Of a DNA stretch of 5,212 nucleotides, positions 1 through 4,956 are shown piece by piece. This stretch comes from DASTGO01 sp035719045 (GTDB taxonomy: Bacteria > Actinomycetota > Actinomycetes > Actinomycetales > Kineosporiaceae), in assembly GCA_035719045.1 (NCBI GenBank), contig DASTGO010000112.1, positions 1 through 5,212 on the forward strand, read 5' to 3'. Both the position numbers and the translations under genes were made by a program. Under the pieces are notes generated by a model. It saw nothing but the letters and a program-made list of their open reading frames with translations. It ran no database searches and had not been told where the DNA came from. The first letter of the stretch is position 1. The number at the start of each line of letters is the position of its first letter.

Positions 1-84
1 ACGCGCCCGACGACCCGTCCCCGCCACCGGCAGCAACGGCTCCAGCACAGCCCACGCCGCATCCGTCAGATCACCACGCCCCAC
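1..84 (-). CDS. IS5-family transposase, N-terminal fragment (cut by window edge)
   Basis: Twenty-eight codons are visible, starting at a GTG at 84-82. The peptide reads VGRGDLTDAAWAVLEPLLP and then a short Gly/Arg-rich stretch. The core DLTDxxWxxLEPLLP is the characteristic opening of many IS5-family DDE transposases (the DUF4096-type N-terminal region), which act in the cytoplasm to cut and join the IS ends. No catalytic residue is inside the window, so whether the gene is intact cannot be judged. There is no ATG in frame between the IS end and this point. GTG at 84 is the best start, though the only G-run upstream (about 102-107) is farther away than an ideal SD. Confidence 0.75.
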   Translation of the reverse strand, partial: MGRGDLTDAAWAVLEPLLPVAGTGRRAR

Positions 85-120
85 GACCAGGACGAACCAG
101 ACCCCCCAAGCGCAAATTCC

Positions 121-137
121 CCTTCCGAAACAGGCCC
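121..137 (-). repeat. terminal inverted-repeat end of the IS5-family element
   Basis: Minus-strand sequence GGGCCTGTTTCGGAAGG, directly abutting CTAG. It resembles IS5-family ends of the GGG/GAG-N2-TGTT type. The partner repeat is not in the window, so the repeat length is a guess. Confidence 0.5.
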
Positions 138-266
138 TAGGGCATCGCCGCAGGTCGGGTGTGTAACGGAAGCCGTGTCCGCGGCAATGTCACGCCGCCG
201 GGGGTTGGTGACGGAGGGCCCGGCTACAGTCGCCAGGCTGTGGACATGTGTACGAGGGAGATTCGA

Positions 267-1100
267 TTGACCACCACCGACTCGGACGAGGAGTGGGCTC
301 GCTACCTCCTCGAGCAGGTGCTGGGGACCGCGGTCCGGTGCACGGATCGGGGCGGGAAGGGCGGGAAGGGCCGGACGGACCTGGCCTTCGAACTGGGTGA
401 TGGCGCGGGTATCGCCGAGGTCGTTTCGACCCGGGACCCCCAGGTGGAGCTCCTCGGGGACACCATCGCCCGCCAGCGATACACGAGAGTGCCTGACTTG
501 AATTGGCTGTGGTTCGTCACTCTCACGCCCAGCACACGTGTCAACGACCTCCGCTCCAGGCTGCCCCGACAGCTGCGCGAACTCGAGGAGCGCGGAGTCG
601 CGCAGGTACATGACCAGGCCACCCGGATGTTCCGTCTCCCGCCGGAGCTGCAGTCGGTTCCCGACTGTTCCGCCGTGGCACCGACACCGGACCACCCTGC
701 CGGCTACATGCTGATGACGCCCTGCGTCGGTGGATTCCCGGGCGGCGGTGACAGGGCCATGGATCAGGTCGAGACCTTCCTGCTCTCCCGGCCGGGCAAG
801 GCCGCGAAGCTTGGCACGGAGGCGGCCCGCCTGCGCCAGACGGGAGTCGAGGTACGGCACCGGGAGATCGTGGTTCTGCTGGAGCTGTTCTCGAAGGCGT
901 CTGAAGACGCGTTCCGCTTCCTGGTTGACGGCGAGGATCCGGCAGGTCTTCGGCCACCCGCGCTGCAGGAGGGAGTCACCGGCCTCTGGCTCATCCCCCT
1001 GTTCCACTTCCCCCCGACCTGTCCGGTGCTGCATTGGACGATCGGTGCCCAGAAGTGGACGTGCACACAGGTGGAGGTCCCGGGCCAATCCCACGCGTGA
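267..1100 (+). CDS. hypothetical protein, possible degenerate PD-(D/E)xK-like fold
   Basis: A 277-aa soluble protein with no signal peptide or membrane helix. I chose the TTG at 267 because GAGGGAG (254-260) lies 6 bases ahead of it. In-frame GTG 159 and ATG 246 would add poorly supported N-terminal residues, and 159 starts only about 20 bases from the IS5 end. The N-terminal part has an acidic helix (residues 7-19), then D38, a beta-strand-like stretch and E51 in AEVV. This is the spacing of a D...ExK nuclease core, but V replaces the usual lysine, so activity is doubtful. The C-terminal part (about 177-270) has the pattern KAAKLG...RHREIVVLL...FLVDG...PPALQEGVTGLWLIP...W, which resembles a recurrent hypothetical-protein family in Streptomyces as I remember it. 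Function is unknown. It stands alone, with a terminator just downstream. The nuclease-like reading is inference; the gene itself is well supported by start site, length and codon bias. Confidence 0.8.
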   Translation: MTTTDSDEEWARYLLEQVLGTAVRCTDRGGKGGKGRTDLAFELGDGAGIAEVVSTRDPQVELLGDTIARQRYTRVPDLNWLWFVTLTPSTRVNDLRSRLPRQLRELEERGVAQVHDQATRMFRLPPELQSVPDCSAVAPTPDHPAGYMLMTPCVGGFPGGGDRAMDQVETFLLSRPGKAAKLGTEAARLRQTGVEVRHREIVVLLELFSKASEDAFRFLVDGEDPAGLRPPALQEGVTGLWLIPLFHFPPTCPVLHWTIGAQKWTCTQVEVPGQSHA

Positions 1101-1113
1101 CCCGGCCCTGGGC

Positions 1114-1146
1114 CTGCCGCGGATAGGGACGGACTATCTGCGGTAG
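1114..1146 (+). terminator. hairpin terminator after the 277-aa gene
   Basis: Arms CTGCCGCGGATAG (1114-1126) and CTATCTGCGGTAG (1134-1146) form a 13-bp stem with a 7-base loop, 13 bases after the stop at 1100. Two of the pairs are G-U in plus-strand RNA and would be C-A mismatches in minus-strand RNA. The structure therefore fits a plus-strand transcript better. There is no T-run after the stem, which is common in actinobacterial terminators. Confidence 0.65.
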
Positions 1147-1193
1147 CCGGCCCGCCGACCTGGGCGGACGCCCGCCCGCGGCAGGGGTGAGTC

Positions 1194-1349
1194 GTGGTGC
1201 TTATCTGCGACGGCTACGGCCGGGCCTCGTCGCCCGTCGTGTGCGGGGGCGGCTCCATCAACGTGGTCCCGTTGCTTTCACAAGATCGCCTGCCATGGTT
1301 CGGCCAAGCCAAGGAACCTTGGACTCAGACAAAGATCCCCAAGGCTTGA
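1194..1349 (+). CDS. small hypothetical protein (51 aa), coupled to the next gene
   Basis: A short ORF starting at GTG 1194, with AGGGG (1183-1187) 6 bases upstream. GTG 1197 is an alternative start. The stop TGA (1347-1349) overlaps the SD GAGAGGG (1348-1354) of the membrane-protein gene, whose ATG is 15 bases further on; this arrangement suggests translational coupling. Of the first 26 codons, 25 end in G or C, as expected for coding sequence here. The last 25 codons drop to 14, so the 3' half has a different composition. The peptide has two cysteines (residues 5 and 17) and a C-terminal part rich in Trp, Gln and Lys (LPWFGQAKEPWTQTKIPKA). There is no membrane segment and I recognise no family. 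It could be a true small protein, a leader peptide, or the decayed remnant of a larger gene. Confidence 0.4.
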   Translation: MVLICDGYGRASSPVVCGGGSINVVPLLSQDRLPWFGQAKEPWTQTKIPKA

Positions 1350-1364
1350 GAGGGTCCCCGCACC

Positions 1365-1853
1365 ATGCGCGATCAAGGTGAGTGGGTGGTGTCACCCGAA
1401 AACCGCGTGCCGGCGCCGTGCACCGTGCCGGTCTGTGCCCGGTACGGAGAGGACCTGCTCGGCGAGGTCACCTTCACCGGCCTGGGTGGCTACGACCAGG
1501 ACATCGCGCTCATCCGTAGCCAGGCCTGGTGGCAGGGGTGGAAGGTTCTTGAGCACCGGCAAGCCGAGGAGACCCCAGAGCTGATCTTCTATGCCGAGCG
1601 TGTCCCGGGGAGGCAACCGACGGATGCTTCAGCAGGTGCACATGGCGACCATGGGTTGCTCATTCTGGTGCTGTTACTAGGGACGTTACTGGCGGTGGGG
1701 CTGTACGCCTGGGGGTGGGAGCTCGTCTGGATCCTGGTCTGGGGCTGCAGCGGCCAGTGGCTCCCCTGGCTGCTCTCCTGGCTGCGAAAGGGCGTTTCTA
1801 GGCTGAAGGCAGGCTCGGACGACGGCCCGTCGACTCCGGGCTGCGACATGTGA
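1365..1853 (+). CDS. hypothetical two-helix membrane protein with two TTA codons
   Basis: A 162-aa protein of unknown function. ATG 1365 is preceded by GAGAGGG (1348-1354) at 10 bases. Residues 1-90 form a soluble domain with two cysteines (19, 24) and a Trp-rich patch (AWWQGWK, 54-60). Two hydrophobic helices follow, at about 97-115 and 119-140, the second rich in Trp. The protein ends in a short basic then polar tail (RKGVSRLKAG...). The tight helix pair suggests a hairpin insertion with the N-terminal domain and tail on the same side; by the positive-inside rule this is probably cytoplasmic. Codons 104 and 108 (1674-1676 and 1686-1688) are TTA. If the host is Streptomyces, translation would depend on the bldA leucyl-tRNA, which usually limits expression to late growth. 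The gene follows the small ORF closely. I recognise no family. Confidence 0.75.
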   Translation: MRDQGEWVVSPENRVPAPCTVPVCARYGEDLLGEVTFTGLGGYDQDIALIRSQAWWQGWKVLEHRQAEETPELIFYAERVPGRQPTDASAGAHGDHGLLILVLLLGTLLAVGLYAWGWELVWILVWGCSGQWLPWLLSWLRKGVSRLKAGSDDGPSTPGCDM

Positions 1854-1902
1854 GCAGAGTGGATCGCTAGCCACCCAGGGACGCAAAGGCGCAGGTAGAG
1901 GA

Positions 1903-1928
1903 GGGGTGGGCGGGGGGCCTAGGCGGGG
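1903..1928 (+). other. G-quadruplex-type G-run upstream of the hydrolase
   Basis: Four G tracts lie on the plus strand: GGGG (1903-1906), GGG (1908-1910), GGGGGG (1912-1917) and GGGG (1925-1928). The loops between them are T, C and CCTAGGC. This fits the usual G3+N1-7 quadruplex pattern. It lies in the presumed leader or promoter region of the hydrolase gene. In a G-rich genome such runs can arise by chance, and folding is not shown by sequence alone. Confidence 0.35.
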
Positions 1929-2015
1929 AGGAGTTCCTGGTGCGGCCATGTCTCCAGGCGCGTCCCGACTACCGGATAGGAGGGATCCCGGTCGTCCCGG
2001 ACTGGGGAAATTTCC

Positions 2016-2051
2016 TGATCTTCACCCGGTCTACCCACGAAGATGATCTTC
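2016..2051 (+). promoter_or_regulatory. candidate operator: repeated TGATCTTC with inverted GAAGAT
   Basis: TGATCTTC occurs at 2016-2023 and again at 2044-2051, spaced 28 bases start to start, and the inverse GAAGAT lies at 2039-2044. The right-hand copies make a perfect 13-bp palindrome, GAAGATGATCTTC (2039-2051). The left copy could instead pair with GAAGAT across 15 bases. A separate palindrome, GGAAATTTCC (2006-2015), abuts the left side. The block ends 23 bases before the hydrolase SD, a suitable place for a repressor site. No clear -35/-10 pair was recognised, so the promoter is not assigned. Confidence 0.35.
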
Positions 2052-2087
2052 TGGGGGTGTCTGTCGGATCGGGTGGGAGGAGTTCAC

Positions 2088-3323
2088 ATGATCGGGACCA
2101 CGGTGGGGAGAAGCTGGGCGCGAAGCCGTGGGGTGGTCCGGCGACTGGGTGCCGTCCTGGTCTCGGCGTCGGTGATGCTCGCCCCGACGCCCGCGTTGGC
2201 CGCAACCCCCGCGCCTGCGGCGGTGGGGGCCCCGTCGGCGGTGTCGTCCGTGGCCGGTGCGATCAGCCTGCCCGCGCTTCCCGGCCGGTACCCGGTGGGC
2301 ACGGTGACCCGGGAACTGGTCGACCACTCCCGGGTCGACCCGTACGCGCCGACCCTGCAGGATAGGGCAGTCATGGTCCAGGTCTGGTACCCGGCCCGGC
2401 ACGCCGACCGGTTCCCGACAGCGCCCCTGCTGACCCCCGCCCTCGCAGCCTTCCTGGAGAAGGAGAACGGTCTGCCCGCGGGCCTCTTGTCCACCGTCCT
2501 GACCCGGGCGCACCGGGGCGTACCCGCCGCGCGCCCGCAGGACGAGCAGTCAGGGCAGGAGGGGTGGCCGGTGGTGCTGTTCTCGCCCGGCTGGGGGTTC
2601 AGTCGCAGCCTCTACAGCACGATGGTCGAGGATCTGGCCAGCCGGGGCTATGTCGTGGTGGCCATCGACCACCCGTACGACGCCGATGCGGTGGAGATGG
2701 CCGACGGCCACCTGGTGCTGGGCAACCAGCCGGTCACGGAGGCGGCAGCAGTCCGTGCCGCCGAAGTCCGCGTCGATGACACCCGTTTCGTCTTGGACCA
2801 GCTGCCCGTCCTGCGGGCCGGCCTGCGGCTGCCCCTGGACCTGCACCGGGTGGGGATGTTCGGCCAGTCGATGGGGGGTGCCACCGCGGCTTCGGCGATG
2901 CTGGCCGACCGGCGGATCATGGCTGGCGCCAACCTGGACGGCAGTTTCTTCGGGCCGGTGGTCGACCGTGGCCTGGACCGCCCCTTCCTCCTGCTCAGCG
3001 GCGCCGGCCATGATAGGTCGACCGATCCCACCTGGGCCGCCGCGTGGCCGAAGCTCCGCGGCTGGCACGCGAACCTGATGCTCGCCGGTTCCGAGCACAT
3101 GACCTTCTCGGACATCGCAGTCCTCGCCGGACCCCTGCAGCTGGCCACCCTGCTGCCACCCGGGCAGCTGGAGGCCATGGTCGGCACCATCGACGGGCTG
3201 CGAGCCGCCGAGATCCAGCAGACCTACCTCACCGCCTACTTCGACCGCTTCCTACGCCACCGCCCGGCGCCCCTGCTGAACGGCCCGGACCCGCGCTACC
3301 CCGAAGTCCTGTTCCAGGCCTGA
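2088..3323 (+). CDS. secreted PAF-acetylhydrolase-like alpha/beta hydrolase
   Basis: A 411-aa exported serine esterase or lipase resembling the platelet-activating-factor acetylhydrolase, plasma/isoform II family (PF03403), which hydrolyses short or oxidised acyl esters of phospholipids. ATG 2088 is chosen because GGGAGGAG (2075-2082) lies 5 bases ahead; ATG 2043 lacks such a site. An Arg-rich N-region and hydrophobic stretch end in ALA (36-38), predicting signal-peptidase cleavage after 38. Sec export is likely; RR at 18-19 does not make a good Tat motif. The oxyanion region is VVLFSPGWG (162-170), followed by LYSTMVEDLASRGYVVVAIDHP (175-196), much as in the human enzyme. The catalytic triad is inferred as Ser261 in GQSMGG, Asp284 in NLDG and His337 in SEHMTF. 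The Ser-Asp spacing of 23 equals that of human plasma PAF-AH (273/296), and Asp-His is 53 against 55. The gene is full length, with its own leader and a hairpin terminator. The true substrate is not determined. Confidence 0.93.
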   Translation: MIGTTVGRSWARSRGVVRRLGAVLVSASVMLAPTPALAATPAPAAVGAPSAVSSVAGAISLPALPGRYPVGTVTRELVDHSRVDPYAPTLQDRAVMVQVWYPARHADRFPTAPLLTPALAAFLEKENGLPAGLLSTVLTRAHRGVPAARPQDEQSGQEGWPVVLFSPGWGFSRSLYSTMVEDLASRGYVVVAIDHPYDADAVEMADGHLVLGNQPVTEAAAVRAAEVRVDDTRFVLDQLPVLRAGLRLPLDLHRVGMFGQSMGGATAASAMLADRRIMAGANLDGSFFGPVVDRGLDRPFLLLSGAGHDRSTDPTWAAAWPKLRGWHANLMLAGSEHMTFSDIAVLAGPLQLATLLPPGQLEAMVGTIDGLRAAEIQQTYLTAYFDRFLRHRPAPLLNGPDPRYPEVLFQA

Positions 3324-3335
3324 GCAGTCGGACAT

Positions 3336-3373
3336 CCGGGTGTCGGAGAAACGATCGTTTATCCGACACCTGG
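3336..3373 (+). terminator. long palindromic hairpin after the hydrolase gene
   Basis: Begins 13 bases after the hydrolase stop. The left arm is CCGGGTGTCGGA-G-AAAC, the centre GATC, and the right arm GTTT-A-TCCGACACCTGG. The stem covers 38 bases with one G/A mismatch and one G-U pair. The most likely role is intrinsic termination, although no T-run follows. Its inner 30 bp (3340-3369) are palindromic except for that one mismatch, so a protein-binding or recombination site is a possible alternative. Confidence 0.65.
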
Positions 3374-3421
3374 CCGTCCGGGGTTCCGTCCGCGGTCGAC
3401 CTGCGGTGATGCCTGCCGTGA

Positions 3422-3444
3422 GGTGTCGGAAGACGTGTCGGGAA
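3422..3444 (+). repeat. direct repeats of GTGTCGG
   Basis: GTGTCGGAAG (3423-3432) and GTGTCGGGAAG (3435-3445) lie 12 bases apart. The same core GGTGTCGGA appears at 3339-3347, and inverted as TCCGACACC at 3362-3370, in the palindrome just upstream. Four copies of a 7-bp core within about 105 bases suggest binding sites or duplicated hairpin remnants. No protein has been linked to them. Confidence 0.35.
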
Positions 3445-3459
3445 GTCCGCGGGCCTGGC

Positions 3460-3487
3460 TCAGTGGGTAACTGCCGTTATCCACTGA
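3460..3487 (+). terminator. second hairpin, just outside the ISL3 element
   Basis: TCAGTGGGTAAC (3460-3471) and GTTATCCACTGA (3476-3487) form a 12-bp stem with a TGCC loop. The one non-Watson-Crick pair is G-U on the plus strand. It lies 28 bases before the ISL3 left end. It could be a further terminator or the end of an older element cut by the IS. No T-run follows. Confidence 0.4.
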
Positions 3488-3515
3488 CCAACCTCGCTGA
3501 TGATCCCCGTATGGG

Positions 3516-3539
3516 GGCTCTTCGTAGTTCCGCGTGATC
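3516..3539 (+). repeat. left terminal inverted repeat of the ISL3 element
   Basis: Begins GGCTCTTCGTAGTTCC and ends GCGTGATC. It matches the reverse complement of 4933-4956 at 23 of 24 positions, differing only at base 11 (A here, G in the right copy). Beyond the repeat, CGGTG recurs on both sides with a small offset. Confidence 0.9.
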
Positions 3540-3553
3540 ACCCGGTGGTAGAG

Positions 3554-3617
3554 GGCTCGTGGCCCTGCGCTGGGATGGGAGTTGCTGAGACAACCTTCCC
3601 TGTGAGGACCACGAGCT
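3554..3617 (+). promoter_or_regulatory. leader hairpin covering the transposase SD
   Basis: GGCTCGTGGCCCT (3554-3566) can pair with AGGACCACGAGCT (3605-3617) over 12 of 13 positions. Inside it a smaller stem, GTTG (3581-3584) with CAAC (3591-3594), can form. The right arm contains AGGA of the SD GTGAGGA (3602-3608) and ends just before the GTG start at 3618. Transcripts entering from outside the IS would therefore hide the ribosome-binding site. This is a known protective strategy in IS10 and IS50; its use here is inference. Confidence 0.42.
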
Positions 3618-4912
3618 GTGATCGAGCCTATGGGTTCGCGGCGTGATGCTGCGAGCGTGCTGTTCAACCTGCCCGGATACCGGGTGCTGGATGCTGTTGA
3701 GGACCCTGAGACCGGGTCGCGTCGGGTGGTGGTGGAGGCCGTGGATGACGAGGCGGCTTGCCCGGCGTGTGGGGTGCTGTCCTGGCGGGTGCATCAGCGG
3801 ACGTTGCAGCGGGTGCGTGATGTGCCGGTCGGCGGGGCGGTGGAGGTGCGGTGGCGTAAGCGCCGGTTCGTGTGTGCTGAGCGGTTGTGCGCGAAGCGGA
3901 CCTTCACCGAGCACACCGGTGAGGTTCCGCCTCGGGCCCGCACGACGGGGCGGCTGTGGGACGCGGTGCTGGCCGCTGTGACCGGCGCGGGCCGGGCGGT
4001 CAGCGAGGTCGCCGCCGCGCACGGGGTGTCGTGGTGGACGGTGCAGACGATCGTGAACGCCGCCGCCGTGCTGCACGACGAGGCGGACGTGCCGGTGGTG
4101 CGCCGGTTGGGGATCGATGAGCACCGGTACCGGTCGGTGAAGTACTTCCGTGACCCCGAGTCCGGGTCCTGGCGGCGGTACGAGCCGTGGATGACCACCT
4201 TCGTCGACCTGGACACCGGCCGGCTGCTGGGCGTGGTCGATGGGCGTGACAGCGAGGGCGTGCGGGGTTGGCTGACCGCTCGCCCGCAGGCCTGGCGCGA
4301 GCAGGTCCAGGTCGTGGCGATCGACCCGTCCGCGGCGTTCAGGAAGGCCCTGCGCGAGCAGCTGCCCCGGGCCGCGGTGGCGGTTGATGCGTTTCACCTG
4401 GTCAAGCTCGCCAACGACATGGTCACCGGGGTCCGGCAGCGACTGGTTCAGCAGACCAAGGGTCGCCGCGGCCGCAAGGCCGACCCGTCCTGGGCACACC
4501 GCAGGCTGCTGCTACGCGCCGGGACACCCTGCGCCCCGCCGGGCTGGCACGGCTGCGGGACACCTTCCGCCGCGACGACCCCACCGACGAACTCGGCGCC
4601 GCCTGGGGCGTGAAGGAACAGCTACGCAGGCTGCTGAAGACCGGCAGCCTCGCCGATGCCCACACTGAGAAGATGCGCCTGGGCGTGCTCGTCCTGGCCG
4701 CCCGGATGCCCGAGACCGACCGACTGTGGAACACCATCTGCGCCTGGTGGCCCGAGATCGAAGTCCTCATCGTCACCGGCGTCACCAACGCCCGCACCGA
4801 AGCCGCCAACACCTCGATCAAGCAGATCAAGCGCACCGGCAGGGGGTTCCGCAACCAACACCACTACCGCGCCCGTATCCTCCTGGCCAGCGCCGCCCGA
4901 AGAGCCGTGTGA
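3618..4912 (+). pseudogene. ISL3-family transposase, interrupted by a single-base frameshift
   Basis: The start is GTG 3618, with GTGAGGA (3602-3608) 9 bases ahead. Restoring one base gives about 431 aa, a normal ISL3 length. The N-terminal zinc-binding pattern is C48-x2-C51 and C86-x4-C91, followed by a helix-turn-helix-like stretch (about 126-148, VSEVAAAHGVSWWTVQTIVN). The DDE nuclease core has D167 in LGIDEH, D236 in AIDPS and the final Glu at 4799-4801 in NARTEAANTSIKQIKR. At GGG 4521-4523 the frame slips: the unshifted reading gives a 331-aa product that stops at 4611-4613 and lacks the catalytic Glu. From 4520 in the -1 frame the protein continues as GDTLRPAGLARLRDTF and on to the normal C-terminus at 4912. 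Loss of one G from a GGGG run explains this. No slippery heptamer is seen, so programmed frameshifting is unlikely. A sequencing error is possible. Confidence 0.85.
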
Positions 4913-4932
4913 ACTCCGATCTCAACGCACCG

Positions 4933-4956
4933 GATCACGCGGAACCACGAAGAGCC
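4933..4956 (-). repeat. right terminal inverted repeat of the ISL3 element
   Basis: Plus strand GATCACGCGGAACC followed by ACGAAGAGCC. It is the partner of 3516-3539, with one mismatch, and starts 20 bases after the transposase stop. Confidence 0.9.

Larger units (their letters stand above)
1..137 (-). mobile_element. IS5-family insertion sequence, one end only
   Basis: One end of an IS element that continues left of base 1. Read on the minus strand it opens with GGGCCTGTTTCGGAAGG, which resembles the ends of actinobacterial IS5-family elements. About 50 bases inside lies the start of a transposase with an IS5-type N-terminus. The outer boundary sits in CTAG (137-140), consistent with the short TA or YTAR target sites of IS5 subgroups, so the exact last base is ambiguous by one or two. 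The other end, its inverted repeat and any target duplication are outside the window. The element ends about 130 bases upstream of the gene at 267, so its insertion may have replaced that gene's original upstream region. Family placement rests on protein resemblance plus the end sequence. Confidence 0.7.
3516..4956 (+). mobile_element. complete ISL3-family insertion sequence, 1441 bp
   Basis: The element is bounded by near-identical 24-bp inverted repeats at 3516-3539 and 4933-4956, and encodes one ISL3-type transposase filling most of the space between them. The length is typical of the family (roughly 1.3-1.5 kb). The bases flanking the repeats are CGTATGGG on the left and GGCTTGTT on the right, so the 8-bp target duplication expected for ISL3 is missing. 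This points to a later deletion or recombination at one side, or an unusual insertion. The transposase reading frame is broken, so this copy is probably not self-mobile, although its ends could still be moved by a related active copy. Confidence 0.9.

Noticed and set aside
205..230. TTGGTG and TACAGT as -35/-10 for the 277-aa gene
   Set aside because: The spacer is only 14 bases and no better -35 fits at 17, so only the -10-like TACAGT remains, which is too weak to annotate.
66..1094. Long minus-strand ORF (342 codons) opposite the 277-aa gene
   Set aside because: It is an antisense shadow of a well-supported plus-strand gene in high-GC DNA, with no SD logic or protein resemblance, and it runs through the IS5 end.
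1309..1344. CCAAGG/CCTTGG repeats (1309-1314, 1317-1322, 1339-1344)
   Set aside because: Six-base repeats inside the short ORF; the first pair has only a 2-base centre, and the set does not form a convincing terminator or operator.
1187..1381. 64-codon plus-strand ORF from GTG 1187
   Set aside because: Its G-run abuts the start codon with no spacing, codon use is poor in G/C endings, and the ORF one frame over (1194-1349) has much better bias and SD spacing.
1877..1899. AGGGACGCAAAGG, resembling the 3' part of the cyclic-di-GMP-I (GEMM) riboswitch core, upstream of an exported enzyme
   Set aside because: The obligatory 5' part (AGGgCAAACC) and the second stem with its receptor are not seen, so it is likely a chance match. 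A covariance-model search with the GEMM family would decide.
3451..3487. GGCTCAGTGGGTAACTGCC, resembling a tRNA D-arm
   Set aside because: No acceptor stem, anticodon arm or T-arm follows; the sequence is better explained by the 12-bp hairpin at 3460-3487.
3477..4499. Long minus-strand ORF (340 codons) opposite the transposase
   Set aside because: It crosses the IS boundary and mirrors the ISL3 transposase; Pro/His/Arg-rich composition is typical of an antisense reading.
4515..4613. Programmed -1 frameshifting in the ISL3 transposase
   Set aside because: No X-XXY-YYZ slippery site or A-run is present at the junction, and ISL3 elements normally encode a single uninterrupted frame, so a simple base loss is the better explanation.
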